Part shown: one piece after another, positions 15,297-23,049 of the stretch | How positions within the stretch are numbered: the stretch's first letter is position 1 | Layout: each line of letters starts with the position of its first letter | IMG/VR virus record: IMGVR_UViG_3300046005_000373 | Coordinates: 1 to 30,177 of that record | Reading direction: 5' to 3' (one strand) | Length of the DNA stretch: 30,177 nt | Source: a virus | The notes under the pieces: model-generated | Databases searched by the model: none | The model's input: the letters and a program-made list of their open reading frames with translations, nothing else | Told to the model about the DNA's origin: nothing | Made by a program: the position numbers and the translations under genes

Positions 15297-15679
15297 AATC
15301 ATTTAAAGCACATTTAGAAGAATCCTGTTGGAAAGGATATAAAGCCATTGGTGTAAAAGACAAAGGTGGCCGTAAAGTTCCTAATTGTGTTCCCGTTTCA
15401 GAACAACCAACTGAACCAGAATCTAAACTCACACACAAACGTGGTCATCAAATTTCAAGACATGTTCATAGTTTCAAACCTATTCCTTCTATTAAAACAG
15501 AAGATGTTGATAAAAAAGATACAATCACTTTTGATATACCGTTGTTAATTCGTGTATTGGAATTAACTAGAGAAGAAATCAAAACCGATGCAGATTTACA
15601 TCGTGTCGTTGAACGATTGATTGATATCCGCAACAAAGGTGTATTGACAATGGATGATTACGAGGATATTGCAAAATGA
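15293..15679 (+). CDS. Predicted capsid-targeted protein, function unknown
   Basis: A 128-residue protein with the leader MKSFKAHLEE|S, matching the T4 internal-protein targeting form with an LxE site at residues 8-10. It continues with CWKGYKAIGVKDKGGRKVPN and a CVPVSE segment, a recurrent phage motif in which a Gly/Lys-rich turn is flanked by cysteines. The C-terminal half (about residues 80-128) is a helical domain ending VVERLIDIRNKGVLTMDDYE. Function is unknown. It overlaps both neighbours by four bases in a run of three leader-bearing genes. Confidence 0.65.
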   Translation: MKSFKAHLEESCWKGYKAIGVKDKGGRKVPNCVPVSEQPTEPESKLTHKRGHQISRHVHSFKPIPSIKTEDVDKKDTITFDIPLLIRVLELTREEIKTDADLHRVVERLIDIRNKGVLTMDDYEDIAK

Positions 15680-15978
15680 AATCGTTTAATGAATTTTTAA
15701 ATGAATCTGCGGCCTGGACTCGTTCAGCTGGGAAGAATCCCGAAGGTGGATTAAATCAAAAAGGTGTCGACTCTTATCGTAGAGAGAATCCAGGTTCAAA
15801 ATTAAAAACAGCCGTTACTACTAAACCATCTAAATTGGATCCTGATAGTAAATCTGCTAAGCGTAGAAAATCATTCTGTGCTAGAATGGGTGGAATGAAG
15901 AAACGCCTGACTTCTGCAAAAACTGCAAAGGATCCAGATTCTCGTATTAATAAAGCTCTAAGAAAGTGGAACTGCTAA
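15676..15978 (+). CDS. Predicted capsid-targeted basic protein (conserved phage family)
   Basis: A 100-residue, very basic protein with the leader MKSFNEFLNE|S, an LxE site at residues 8-10. The rest (AWTRSAGKNPEGGLNQKG, then VDSYRRENPGSKLKTAV, KSAKRRKSFCARMGGMKK and DPDSRINKALRKWNC) matches a very conserved small family seen in many phages. I recall this family as a DUF, but am not certain of the number. The high Arg/Lys content and invariant-looking C and W residues suggest nucleic-acid binding. If packaged, it could coat or accompany the DNA. It overlaps its neighbours by four bases and one base. Confidence 0.75.
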   Translation: MKSFNEFLNESAAWTRSAGKNPEGGLNQKGVDSYRRENPGSKLKTAVTTKPSKLDPDSKSAKRRKSFCARMGGMKKRLTSAKTAKDPDSRINKALRKWNC

Positions 15979-16322
15979 TGAAAACATTTAAAAATTACAT
16001 CATAGAAATGGATAAATCACAAGACCCACCTGGTCGAGATGACCCATATGATTACGGTAAAGGTAAATGGCACAAAGGCAAAGCGTTAACTAAAGATAAA
16101 GCAATTAATACTGCTCATGATGTATTAAGCAAAGTTTTCAATGAACCAAAAAAGAAAGAAATCAAAGAAGATGGTGTTGTATCTAGTGGTTCGGCCGGTC
16201 CAACTAACGTAACTGGCCCCCAATCAGGTACAGACCCAATTAGTGCTACAGCTAGACGTATGGATAATATACGTAAAGTAAGAAAAACAAAATTATTTAC
16301 TAGAAAATTACCCCAAGCATAA
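15978..16322 (+). CDS. Predicted capsid-targeted small protein, function unknown
   Basis: A 114-residue protein. The ATG at 15978, sharing TAATG with the previous stop, gives the leader MKTFKNYIIE|M with an IxE site at residues 8-10. An upstream GTG at 15966 would bury this leader and is not preferred. The body is low in complexity and basic (DDPYDYGKGKWHKGKALTK, then GPTNVTGPQSGTDPISATAR), ending in a Lys/Arg-rich tail. Function is unknown. It is the last of the leader-bearing genes before the lysis cassette. Confidence 0.6.
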   Translation: MKTFKNYIIEMDKSQDPPGRDDPYDYGKGKWHKGKALTKDKAINTAHDVLSKVFNEPKKKEIKEDGVVSSGSAGPTNVTGPQSGTDPISATARRMDNIRKVRKTKLFTRKLPQA

Positions 16323-16336
16323 GGAAAACTGAAAAC

Positions 16337-16945
16337 ATGTTAACTGAACAAAATTTATCTCAAGTTCTAACTAAAAATAAAAATGTAAATGACTTATTGG
16401 TTGTTTTATTGAATGTATTAGAACAATATGAAATCAATACACCAAATCGTATTGCTGGGTTCTTAGCACAATGTGGCCATGAGTCTGCTGACTTTACCAT
16501 ATTAAAAGAAAACTTAAATTATGGTGCTGCAGGTTTACGTAGTATTTTTGGTAAATATTTTCCAGACGATACAATTGCGAAAGCTTATGAACGTCAACCA
16601 GAAAAGATTGCTAACAAAATATATGCTAATCGTATGGGTAATGGTCCAGAATCTAGTGGTGAAGGCTACAAATTCCGTGGTCGTGGAGCAATCCAATTAA
16701 CAGGTAAAGAAAACTATACTAAATTCGCTACTTCTATTGGTAAAACAGTTGACGAAACTATCACTTACTTAGAAACACTTGAAGGTGCTGTCGAATCAGC
16801 TTGTTGGTTTTGGAAAACAAATGGTTTAAATGCTATTTGCGATAAAGATGACATTGTAGCCATGACTAAGAAAATCAATGGTGGTACTATTGGTTTGGAA
16901 GACAGAAAAGCACACTACAACAAAGCTAAAACTTTCTTGGTATAA
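16337..16945 (+). CDS. Endolysin, GH19 chitinase-like lysozyme
   Basis: A 202-residue peptidoglycan hydrolase with the GH19 fold that phages use as endolysin. The catalytic glutamate is in CGHESADF (E49), a second acidic residue lies in LKENLNYGAAGL, and the conserved substrate-cleft segment FRGRGAIQLTGKENY is at residues 113-127. There is no signal peptide, so release would depend on the holin at 18259. A single-domain enzyme without a cell-wall binding module suits a Gram-negative host. The ribosome binding site is AAGGAAAA 5' of the ATG. Confidence 0.93.
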   Translation: MLTEQNLSQVLTKNKNVNDLLVVLLNVLEQYEINTPNRIAGFLAQCGHESADFTILKENLNYGAAGLRSIFGKYFPDDTIAKAYERQPEKIANKIYANRMGNGPESSGEGYKFRGRGAIQLTGKENYTKFATSIGKTVDETITYLETLEGAVESACWFWKTNGLNAICDKDDIVAMTKKINGGTIGLEDRKAHYNKAKTFLV

Positions 16946-16948
16946 TAT

Positions 16949-17392
16949 ATGTGGATGTTGTCATTGATACCTGATAGTTTCTTAATATATTTTGTGAATT
17001 TGATATTCTATACGGGTGTCATAGCCACAATATTAGGATTTGTTTTAAGATTTGAATTTCTAGCACCATATAGAATGATATGCCAAGTAGTTGGTGTATT
17101 AGCCTTGGGTGCTGGTTTATATTTCAAAGGCGGTTATGAAGTTGAACAACAATGGCGTAAACGTGTATCTGATATGCAAGTTAAAGTTCAGATTGCTGAA
17201 GAGAAAGCTAAAACCGCCAACGCAGAAATACAAACTAAGATAGTTACAAAAATTAAAACAATACATGATACAAAAGTAATCACAAAAGAAGTGATTAAAG
17301 AGAAACAGGTTATGATTGATGCTAATTGTGATGTTCCTCAAGCAGCTATTGATATAATGAATTCAGCAGCTAAAGGTGAGGTTGCAAAATGA
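16949..17392 (+). CDS. Spanin-like inner-membrane protein (i-spanin candidate)
   Basis: A 147-residue protein with two N-terminal hydrophobic segments (about 8-32 and 43-59). A basic junction and a long coiled coil (about 63-125) follow, ending in CDVPQAAIDIMNSAAKG, which is like the C-terminus of many Rz proteins. Classical Rz has one membrane segment, so the two-segment start is unusual. It starts four bases after the endolysin stop and overlaps the lipoprotein gene, as expected for a two-component spanin that fuses inner and outer membrane at lysis. ATG at 16955 is an alternative start. Confidence 0.65.
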   Translation: MWMLSLIPDSFLIYFVNLIFYTGVIATILGFVLRFEFLAPYRMICQVVGVLALGAGLYFKGGYEVEQQWRKRVSDMQVKVQIAEEKAKTANAEIQTKIVTKIKTIHDTKVITKEVIKEKQVMIDANCDVPQAAIDIMNSAAKGEVAK

Positions 17393-17652
17393 AAAATCTA
17401 TTACTAATATTACCTTTGTTATTAACTGGTTGCCTTGAAGATGTACCAGTCAAACCAACCTGGCCAGGCATTCCTGACGAATTGAAAACTGTTTGTCCCG
17501 ACTTAGCAATGATTAAACAAGGTGCTAAACTTAGCGAGATAGTTGAAATTGTTGCAGATAATTATTACACTTACCATGAATGTCAAGTGAAAGTGGATGC
17601 TTGGAAAGAATGGTATGACACACAAAAAGAAATCTATGAGGAAGTGAAATGA
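17389..17652 (+). CDS. Lipoprotein, o-spanin candidate
   Basis: An 87-residue protein with a short signal peptide and lipobox: MKNLLLILPLLLTGC, giving lipidated Cys15. The mature part is small and Pro-rich at first (VPVKPTWPGIPDEL), then helical with two further cysteines and a YYTYHECQVKVDAWKEWY segment. Its position right after the spanin-like gene, with a four-base overlap, matches Rz/Rz1 order. It also overlaps a second lipoprotein gene, so which of the two is the true outer spanin subunit is unclear. Confidence 0.7.
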   Translation: MKNLLLILPLLLTGCLEDVPVKPTWPGIPDELKTVCPDLAMIKQGAKLSEIVEIVADNYYTYHECQVKVDAWKEWYDTQKEIYEEVK

Positions 17653-18041
17653 ATAAAATCATATTAGCTTGTATTCTAAGTATGTTATTGAGTGGTTGTG
17701 TGGTTTATGACGCTTTCTTTATGGCCAAATATGACACTAATGAATATGGCCTAATAACTAAGATTAAAACATTATCAGAAACAACAGAATGTGGAAATAA
17801 GGATAATGTCAGTGAATCAGCTAAATATATGTGGATATACTCAGTAGAGTTGAAAAACTTCACTCAATATATTCCTCGTAATGAGAAGGCTTATGAAATG
17901 TCTTCCAAATTGGCCGACATCACTAAAGGTTTACACAATAAACATGGTGAAATGAGTATGGTATATTGTGAAGAAAAACTTAAAGTTATATCAAGAACAT
18001 CAGAAGATATACAAAGAGCATTAGGGAGTAAACCACGATGA
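17649..18041 (+). CDS. Second lipoprotein in the lysis cassette
   Basis: A 130-residue protein with a signal peptide and lipobox (MNKIILACILSMLLSGC, lipidated Cys17). The mature domain has two cysteines (TECGNKD and VYCEEK) that could form a disulfide in the periplasm, and is largely helical. It overlaps the first lipoprotein and the following small gene by four bases each. It may be a spanin component, an outer-membrane lysis accessory or a superinfection-exclusion lipoprotein. Lipidation is secure; function is not. Confidence 0.65.
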   Translation: MNKIILACILSMLLSGCVVYDAFFMAKYDTNEYGLITKIKTLSETTECGNKDNVSESAKYMWIYSVELKNFTQYIPRNEKAYEMSSKLADITKGLHNKHGEMSMVYCEEKLKVISRTSEDIQRALGSKPR

Positions 18042-18247
18042 GTGAAATATTAAAAGCATCTGATTTAATAAAAGCTATTACATATGAATATGAAAATGGT
18101 GATTTGTCAAAAGAAGATTATTTGGAACTGGTGAAAGATATCAATACCGCTAAAATGATAGCCGAAACAGCTGAAGAGCAAGAACAACTTACAAAATTAA
18201 ACGGAATCATAAATAGCATAATCACTGGCGTATCGCTAGTAGTATAG
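18038..18247 (+). CDS. Small helical protein, function unknown
   Basis: A 69-residue acidic protein (MSEILKASDLIKAITYEYE...) predicted helical, with a mildly hydrophobic C-terminus (GIINSIITGVSLVV). It lies between the lipoproteins and the holin and overlaps the previous stop (ATGA). Its context suggests a lysis accessory or regulator, but nothing in the sequence identifies it. Confidence 0.55.
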   Translation: MSEILKASDLIKAITYEYENGDLSKEDYLELVKDINTAKMIAETAEEQEQLTKLNGIINSIITGVSLVV

Positions 18248-18258
18248 GAGATAATAAC

Positions 18259-18549
18259 ATGGCTACAAAACCAGAAAAGAAAGTTGAAGATTGGATGACC
18301 ACCAAATGGCGCCCAATGATGGCAATTACATATATGGCTATTAACTTATTTGACTTTATCTTAGGTCCAATCTTATACAACTTGTTACAATATTGGAATC
18401 CAGGTCAAGCCGTTGGAATGTGGCAACCATTAACACTTCAAGGTGGTGGTTTAGTTCATATTGCTTTTGGTGCTATTCTAGGTATCAGTGCTTACACACG
18501 TGGCCAAGAAAAGATTGCTCAAGTTAAATCAGAAGACAATCCAGCATAA
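18259..18549 (+). CDS. Holin
   Basis: A 96-residue membrane protein with a charged N-terminus and two or three hydrophobic segments: about 20-42 (MMAITYMAINLFDFILGP onward) and 62-79 (GGLVHIAFGAILGISAYT), plus a weaker one around 43-58. A charged C-terminal tail follows. The WRPMMAITY start resembles holins of the gene-transfer-agent/3TM type. With the endolysin four genes upstream, the role of forming inner-membrane holes for lysis is well supported. The ribosome binding site is AGGAG at 18246. Confidence 0.8.
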   Translation: MATKPEKKVEDWMTTKWRPMMAITYMAINLFDFILGPILYNLLQYWNPGQAVGMWQPLTLQGGGLVHIAFGAILGISAYTRGQEKIAQVKSEDNPA

Positions 18550-18983
18550 TGGCTGTTATTGATTCAACAGAATTGAAAGTGGATGTCGAGGTGCTTAAAC
18601 GTGATGTTGACACCTTGACAAAGCTTTGCGAAAAGATGGATACGGTTATCGAGAAACTAGTAGACCATCAAGGTGTACTCATTGGCCAAATATACAAAGA
18701 TATGGATAAAAGAGAAGATGACACCAATGAGGATATCAAGGATTTGCATTCTCGAATATCCACTACATCCAGAGAACTTTCAGATAAAGTGGAATCTACT
18801 GAGCATAAAATTATGGAACAAATTGAAAAGCTTAGTTTACAAATTCAAGCACATAATGCTAAAGAGGACAATGAGTTGGAGAAGATTCTTCAATGGAAGT
18901 GGACTATTGTTGGCGGCATTGTCGTATTATCATGGTTGACATCTCACGTAGGACTTGATACAATAATCAAACTGTTACATTAA
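18549..18983 (+). CDS. Tail-anchored coiled-coil protein
   Basis: A 144-residue protein: a long amphipathic coiled coil (residues about 8-112, heptad-like Leu/Ile/Val) followed by one C-terminal membrane segment (about 116-134, WTIVGGIVVLSWLTSHV). The layout resembles haemolysin XhlA-type proteins that accompany holins. Its ATG overlaps the holin stop by one base. It probably assists membrane permeabilisation or holin timing. Confidence 0.65.
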   Translation: MAVIDSTELKVDVEVLKRDVDTLTKLCEKMDTVIEKLVDHQGVLIGQIYKDMDKREDDTNEDIKDLHSRISTTSRELSDKVESTEHKIMEQIEKLSLQIQAHNAKEDNELEKILQWKWTIVGGIVVLSWLTSHVGLDTIIKLLH

Positions 18984-18999
18984 AAGTTTGGTTTATATT

Positions 19000-20001
19000 A
19001 TGAGTGTTTATATTGATAGAAAGTTCCTGCTACAAGTATCTTCAAAACTTCAAAGGTTTTCACAGAAGAAAACGGACCTCTATAATTTTAGATGTCCGTT
19101 CTGTGGCGACTCTCAAAAGAATAAATCTAAATGTCGTGGATTTATTTACCGTAAGAAAAATGATTACTTCTTTACTTGCCACAATTGCAGTGAAGGACAC
19201 ACATTCTACAATTTCTTAAATCATGTTGAACCTTCAATTGTCAAAGAATACCAATTAGAACGGTATAAAGACGGCCAGACAGGTAATCACAACTATCCAA
19301 AACCAGAAACAATGGTGAACATACCCAAACCTGTATTCAAAGAAAGAATCAAGTTAGATAGTATATCATCATTACCTGACGGACATATTGCTAAAGACTA
19401 TGTTATAAATCGAATGATACCTAAAGATAGGTGGTCTGATTTATATTTTACACCGGATTTTGCTGAATTCGTTGCGAGTTATGGTATTGAAAAACAACTC
19501 AACAAAGATGACCCTCGGTTAATTATTCCATTCTACGATAAAGATAAGAACTTGTTTGCCTTTCAAGGCCGAGCTTTGGCTGAGTCTAAATTAAAATACA
19601 TAACGGTAAAAATCAATGAAGATGCTAAAAAACTGTATGGTTTAGATAAAGTTGACATAAGTAAAAGGATATACGTGGTTGAAGGCCCTATCGATTCCAT
19701 GTTTTTAGATAATTGTATTGCTACGGCTGACGCAACGTTAGCTTTCGCTTCTGAGGTGTCCGATAATATTGTTTTAGTTAACGATAATGAACCTAGAAAT
19801 AAAGAAATCATAAAACAAATATCTAATAACATTAAGAATGGTTATAGTGTGGTTATTTGGCCAAATACATTGACACATAAAGATATTAATGATATGATTA
19901 TGTCTGGTATGGATAAGAAAGAAATAACAGTACTAATTGATGAACATACATATACAGGTCTTAGGGCTGAATTTGAATTAAATAATTGGAGAAAAGTATG
20001 A
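19000..20001 (+). CDS. 61: DNA primase, T4 gp61-like
   Basis: Primase making RNA primers for lagging-strand synthesis with the gp41 helicase. It has 333 residues, compared with about 342 in T4. The N-terminal zinc finger is CPFCGDSQKNKSKCRGFIY with C32, C35 and CHNC (C60, C63). The Toprim part includes EGPIDSMFLD and VLVNDNEPRNKEI, and the end, KDINDMI, parallels KDVNDMI of T4. IPKDRW and LIIPFYDKDKNLFAFQGRAL also match T4. The ATG at 19000 gives the T4-like N-terminus; the in-frame TTG at 18988 is unlikely. The ribosome binding site is weak. It overlaps thyX by ATGA. Confidence 0.95.
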   Translation: MSVYIDRKFLLQVSSKLQRFSQKKTDLYNFRCPFCGDSQKNKSKCRGFIYRKKNDYFFTCHNCSEGHTFYNFLNHVEPSIVKEYQLERYKDGQTGNHNYPKPETMVNIPKPVFKERIKLDSISSLPDGHIAKDYVINRMIPKDRWSDLYFTPDFAEFVASYGIEKQLNKDDPRLIIPFYDKDKNLFAFQGRALAESKLKYITVKINEDAKKLYGLDKVDISKRIYVVEGPIDSMFLDNCIATADATLAFASEVSDNIVLVNDNEPRNKEIIKQISNNIKNGYSVVIWPNTLTHKDINDMIMSGMDKKEITVLIDEHTYTGLRAEFELNNWRKV

Positions 20002-20663
20002 AGGTGAGTTTAATATCTAGTTCACAGGGTCTTGATGGCAAGAACCTATTGGACCAAGTGGCATACACAGCACGTGTATCTAATCCTGCAAATCAAAACA
20101 ACACAGAAACCTCAGAGAAGTTAGTTCGTTATCTGATTAAACACCATCATTGGAGTCCATTAGAAATGGTCTCATTATGTTTAGAAATCGAAACAACCCG
20201 TGACATCGCTCGCCAAATCTTGCGACATCGCTCATTCTCATTTCAAGAGTTCTCACAACGATATGCGGATCCAACTAATGATTTGGGATTTGAAATACGA
20301 GATGCTAGATTACAAGATTTGAAGAATAGACAAAATTCGGTTGAATTGGATGTTGAATCTGATGGCCATGCTATTATTGCTGGTACATGGAGAAATAAAC
20401 AAGAACAATTAATCAATCTCACGAAAGAGACTTATAATTGGGCTATTCAGAATGGTATTGCTAAAGAACAAGCTCGATCCGTTCTACCTGAAGGCAACAC
20501 ATCTAGTCGTATGTATATGAATGGAACATTACGTTCATGGGTCCACTATATACAACTGAGGTCTGGTGTTGAAACACAAAAAGAACACCGTGAAATTGCA
20601 TTAGCTTGTGCTGAAGCAATTAAACCTATTTTCCCTATGATTGAGGAGTTTATAAGTGAGTAA
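19998..20663 (+). CDS. thyX: Flavin-dependent thymidylate synthase ThyX
   Basis: Makes dTMP from dUMP using FAD, NADPH and methylenetetrahydrofolate. It has 221 residues, the usual ThyX length. The signature RHR-x7-S is read as RHRSFSFQEFSQR at residues 76-88. HHWSPLEMV (51-59) matches the conserved substrate-binding H.S..E segment, and EQARSVLPEGNTSSRMYMNGT covers the C-terminal dUMP/FAD region. The ATG overlaps the primase stop, giving translational coupling; an upstream TTG is not preferred. It stands with MazG-like and ribonucleotide reductase genes in a deoxynucleotide supply operon. Confidence 0.96.
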   Translation: MKVSLISSSQGLDGKNLLDQVAYTARVSNPANQNNTETSEKLVRYLIKHHHWSPLEMVSLCLEIETTRDIARQILRHRSFSFQEFSQRYADPTNDLGFEIRDARLQDLKNRQNSVELDVESDGHAIIAGTWRNKQEQLINLTKETYNWAIQNGIAKEQARSVLPEGNTSSRMYMNGTLRSWVHYIQLRSGVETQKEHREIALACAEAIKPIFPMIEEFISE

Positions 20664-21003
20664 TATGTATAATGATGTAAAAACTTTCATTGAAGCCTGT
20701 GACCAAGAAAGAACGGTTGAGAATTCTAATTTATATTGGAACTTGATTGAAGAGGAGTACTTGGAATTTTTAGATGCACCAGATGATACTGAGGAATTAG
20801 ATGCTTGCATGGATATGATTTGGGTCATTCTAGGTTTATGTTACATGAAAGGATATAATGTAGAAGGTGCTTGGAATGAAGTCGCTCGTTCTAATCTATC
20901 TAAGATTAATCCAGAAACGGGTAAAGTAATTAAAAGAGAAGATGGGAAAGTTTTGAAACCAGAAGGTTGGACTCCACCATCATTAGAACAATTCACAAAA
21001 TAA
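20656..21003 (+). CDS. MazG/PRA-PH-like nucleotide pyrophosphohydrolase
   Basis: A 115-residue all-helical protein with the MazG-type metal-binding layout: NLIEEEYLEFL (E32-E34 region) followed by EELDACMDMIWVILG (D49, D53). A C-terminal segment, VARSNLSKINPETGKVIKRE, is typical of phage MazG-like proteins. It probably hydrolyses nucleoside triphosphates to monophosphates, cleaning the pool or altering alarmone levels. The start is taken as GTG at 20656 because GAGGAG lies seven bases upstream; the ATG at 20665 is 16 bases away. It overlaps thyX by eight bases. Confidence 0.85.
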   Translation: MSNMYNDVKTFIEACDQERTVENSNLYWNLIEEEYLEFLDAPDDTEELDACMDMIWVILGLCYMKGYNVEGAWNEVARSNLSKINPETGKVIKREDGKVLKPEGWTPPSLEQFTK

Positions 21004-21022
21004 TAACAATAAGGCTTTAACT

Positions 21023-22813
21023 ATGGAATATCTTGGTATTAATATTGATTTAGAACGTGATAAATTATTTGATGATTTAGGTTTAAAACGTTTGCGTGAA
21101 TCCTATATGAAAGAGGATGAAACATCTCCACAACAAAGGTTCGCATATGTCTCCAAAACGTTTGGAAGTAATCCTGAACACGCTCAACGTCTTTATGACT
21201 ATTCGAGTAGACACTGGTTATCCTACGCAACTCCAATTTTAGCATTTGGTAAATCAAGCAAAGGAATGCCAATATCATGTTTCTTAAATTTTATCAATGA
21301 TACGGCCGAAGGCCTAGTTGACAACCTATCAGAAACTAATTGGTTGTCAATGATGGGAGGTGGTGTGGGTATTGGTTTTGGTATCCGAGCAGCTGATGAG
21401 AAATCAACTGGTGTTATGCCACATTTGAAGATATATGATGCTTCATCATTAGCTTATCGTCAAGGTAAAACACGCCGTGGTTCATATGCAGCCTATTTGG
21501 ATATATCACATCCTGATATTATTGCATTCTTGGAGATACGCAAACCAACGGGTGACCCAAATGTTCGTTGTATGAATTTACATCACGGCATTAACATTAC
21601 CGATGACTTCATGGAAATCATTGAGAAGTGTATGTTGGATCCTAATGCAGATGATTCTTGGGAATTAAAAGACCCACACTCTAATGAGGTTCGTGAGGTT
21701 GTTTCAGCTAAAGCTTTATGGCAAGAAATACTTGAGTTGCGTATGCACACAGGTGAACCATATATACATTTCATTGACACCAGTAATAGGATGTTGCCAA
21801 AATGGTTGAAAGACAAAGGTTTGAAAGTACATCAGTCCAATCTTTGTTCTGAAATCATTTTACCGACTAACAAAGATAGAACAGCTGTGTGTTGTTTATC
21901 CTCACTCAATTTGGAATACTATGATGATTGGAAAGATAACGAATTATTTTTACGTGATATTGCTGAAATGTTGGACAATGTTCTTCAATATTTTATCGAT
22001 AATGCTCCTGATACTATTTCTAGGGCTCGTTACAGTGCAAGTCGTGAGCGCAGCATTGGTATTGGTGCTCTTGGCTGGCACGCTTTACTTCAAAGAAAGA
22101 ATATTCCATGGGAAGGACCGTTAGCTAAAGGATTGAACAATCAGATATTCAGTAAGGTGAGAGGTAAATTAGATGAAGCGAATAAACAATTGGGAACAGA
22201 ACGCGGAGAAGCGCCGGACGCAACTGGTACAGGCAACCGTTTTAGTCATCTCATGGCTATTGCTCCTAATGCTTCCAGTTCTATTATTATGGGAAATACT
22301 TCGCCATCGATTGAGCCCTACCGTGCTAACGCTTATCGGCAAGATACGTTGTCTGGTTCGTTCCTTAATAAGAACAAATACTTAGATATGTTGATTCAAG
22401 AAGAATCTAAAAAACACACAGAAGGTTGGGCTGATGAAGTTTGGTCATCTATTATTGCTAATGATGGGTCTGCTCAACATTTATCTTGGATGGACGAATA
22501 TACCAAAGATGTATTTAAAACATCAATGGAAATTGACCAACGTTGGATTATTGAACATGCAGCTGATAGACAAGTGTTTATTGACCAAGCACAATCATTA
22601 AATCTATTTTTTAGACCTGATAGCCATATTAAATATATACATGCGGTACATTTCACCGCTTGGAAGAAAGGCGTGAAGACTTTATACTACTGTCGTTCAG
22701 AGAAGATTGGTAAAGCAGATAAAGTATCTAAGAAAATTGAACGTGAAGTAATTAAAGAATTGGATATGGAACAAGTAGCACAAGGTAATGATTGTATCGC
22801 TTGTGAAGGTTAA
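21023..22813 (+). CDS. nrdA: Ribonucleoside-diphosphate reductase large subunit (class I)
   Basis: Reduces NDPs to dNDPs with NrdB. At 596 residues it is shorter than E. coli or T4 NrdA (about 750), and the N-terminus lacks an ATP-cone, so dATP overall-activity regulation is probably missing. Active-site residues are present: C86 (ISCFLN), N273, C275 and E277 (SNLCSEI), C290/C291 (CCLSSLN), and the C-terminal shuttle pair C591/C594 (CIAC). MGGGVGIGFG and PNASSSIIMGNTSPSIEP are standard barrel segments. It is separated from nrdB by one small membrane-protein gene. Confidence 0.96.
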   Translation: MEYLGINIDLERDKLFDDLGLKRLRESYMKEDETSPQQRFAYVSKTFGSNPEHAQRLYDYSSRHWLSYATPILAFGKSSKGMPISCFLNFINDTAEGLVDNLSETNWLSMMGGGVGIGFGIRAADEKSTGVMPHLKIYDASSLAYRQGKTRRGSYAAYLDISHPDIIAFLEIRKPTGDPNVRCMNLHHGINITDDFMEIIEKCMLDPNADDSWELKDPHSNEVREVVSAKALWQEILELRMHTGEPYIHFIDTSNRMLPKWLKDKGLKVHQSNLCSEIILPTNKDRTAVCCLSSLNLEYYDDWKDNELFLRDIAEMLDNVLQYFIDNAPDTISRARYSASRERSIGIGALGWHALLQRKNIPWEGPLAKGLNNQIFSKVRGKLDEANKQLGTERGEAPDATGTGNRFSHLMAIAPNASSSIIMGNTSPSIEPYRANAYRQDTLSGSFLNKNKYLDMLIQEESKKHTEGWADEVWSSIIANDGSAQHLSWMDEYTKDVFKTSMEIDQRWIIEHAADRQVFIDQAQSLNLFFRPDSHIKYIHAVHFTAWKKGVKTLYYCRSEKIGKADKVSKKIEREVIKELDMEQVAQGNDCIACEG

Positions 22814-22815
22814 AT

Positions 22816-23046
22816 ATGAAAGAATTTGATATTAAGTGGATAGCCACCGGTCTATTTGTATTTGGTGGTACCACTGTGGCAACTAGAATGCCATGGATTG
22901 AATGGGCATTTCCCTGTTTTGTTATTGCTCATATGATATTATTATATGACTTTCACAGAACACACAAAAACACGGCGTTGATGTTCCAAAATTTATACTT
23001 TTTGGTCGTCAACATAATAGCAACATATATTTGGTTTGTAGGATAA
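22816..23046 (+). CDS. Small three-segment membrane protein between nrdA and nrdB
   Basis: A 76-residue protein with three hydrophobic segments (about 7-23, 28-45, 56-74) and short polar links (FHRTHKN). It starts two bases after the nrdA stop and ends three bases before the nrdB start, so it is certainly in the same transcript. I know no function. Its placement between the two reductase subunits suggests co-expression with dNTP synthesis, possibly to place it at the membrane. Confidence 0.7.
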   Translation: MKEFDIKWIATGLFVFGGTTVATRMPWIEWAFPCFVIAHMILLYDFHRTHKNTALMFQNLYFLVVNIIATYIWFVG

Positions 23047-23049
23047 ACA

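Noticed and set aside
19870-19898. TTGACA-17-TATGAT inside the primase gene, about 100 bases before thyX
   Set aside because: It looks like a good sigma70 promoter, but it encodes a conserved primase segment (KDINDM) and similar chance matches occur elsewhere in this AT-rich DNA. Kept only as a possibility for thyX expression.
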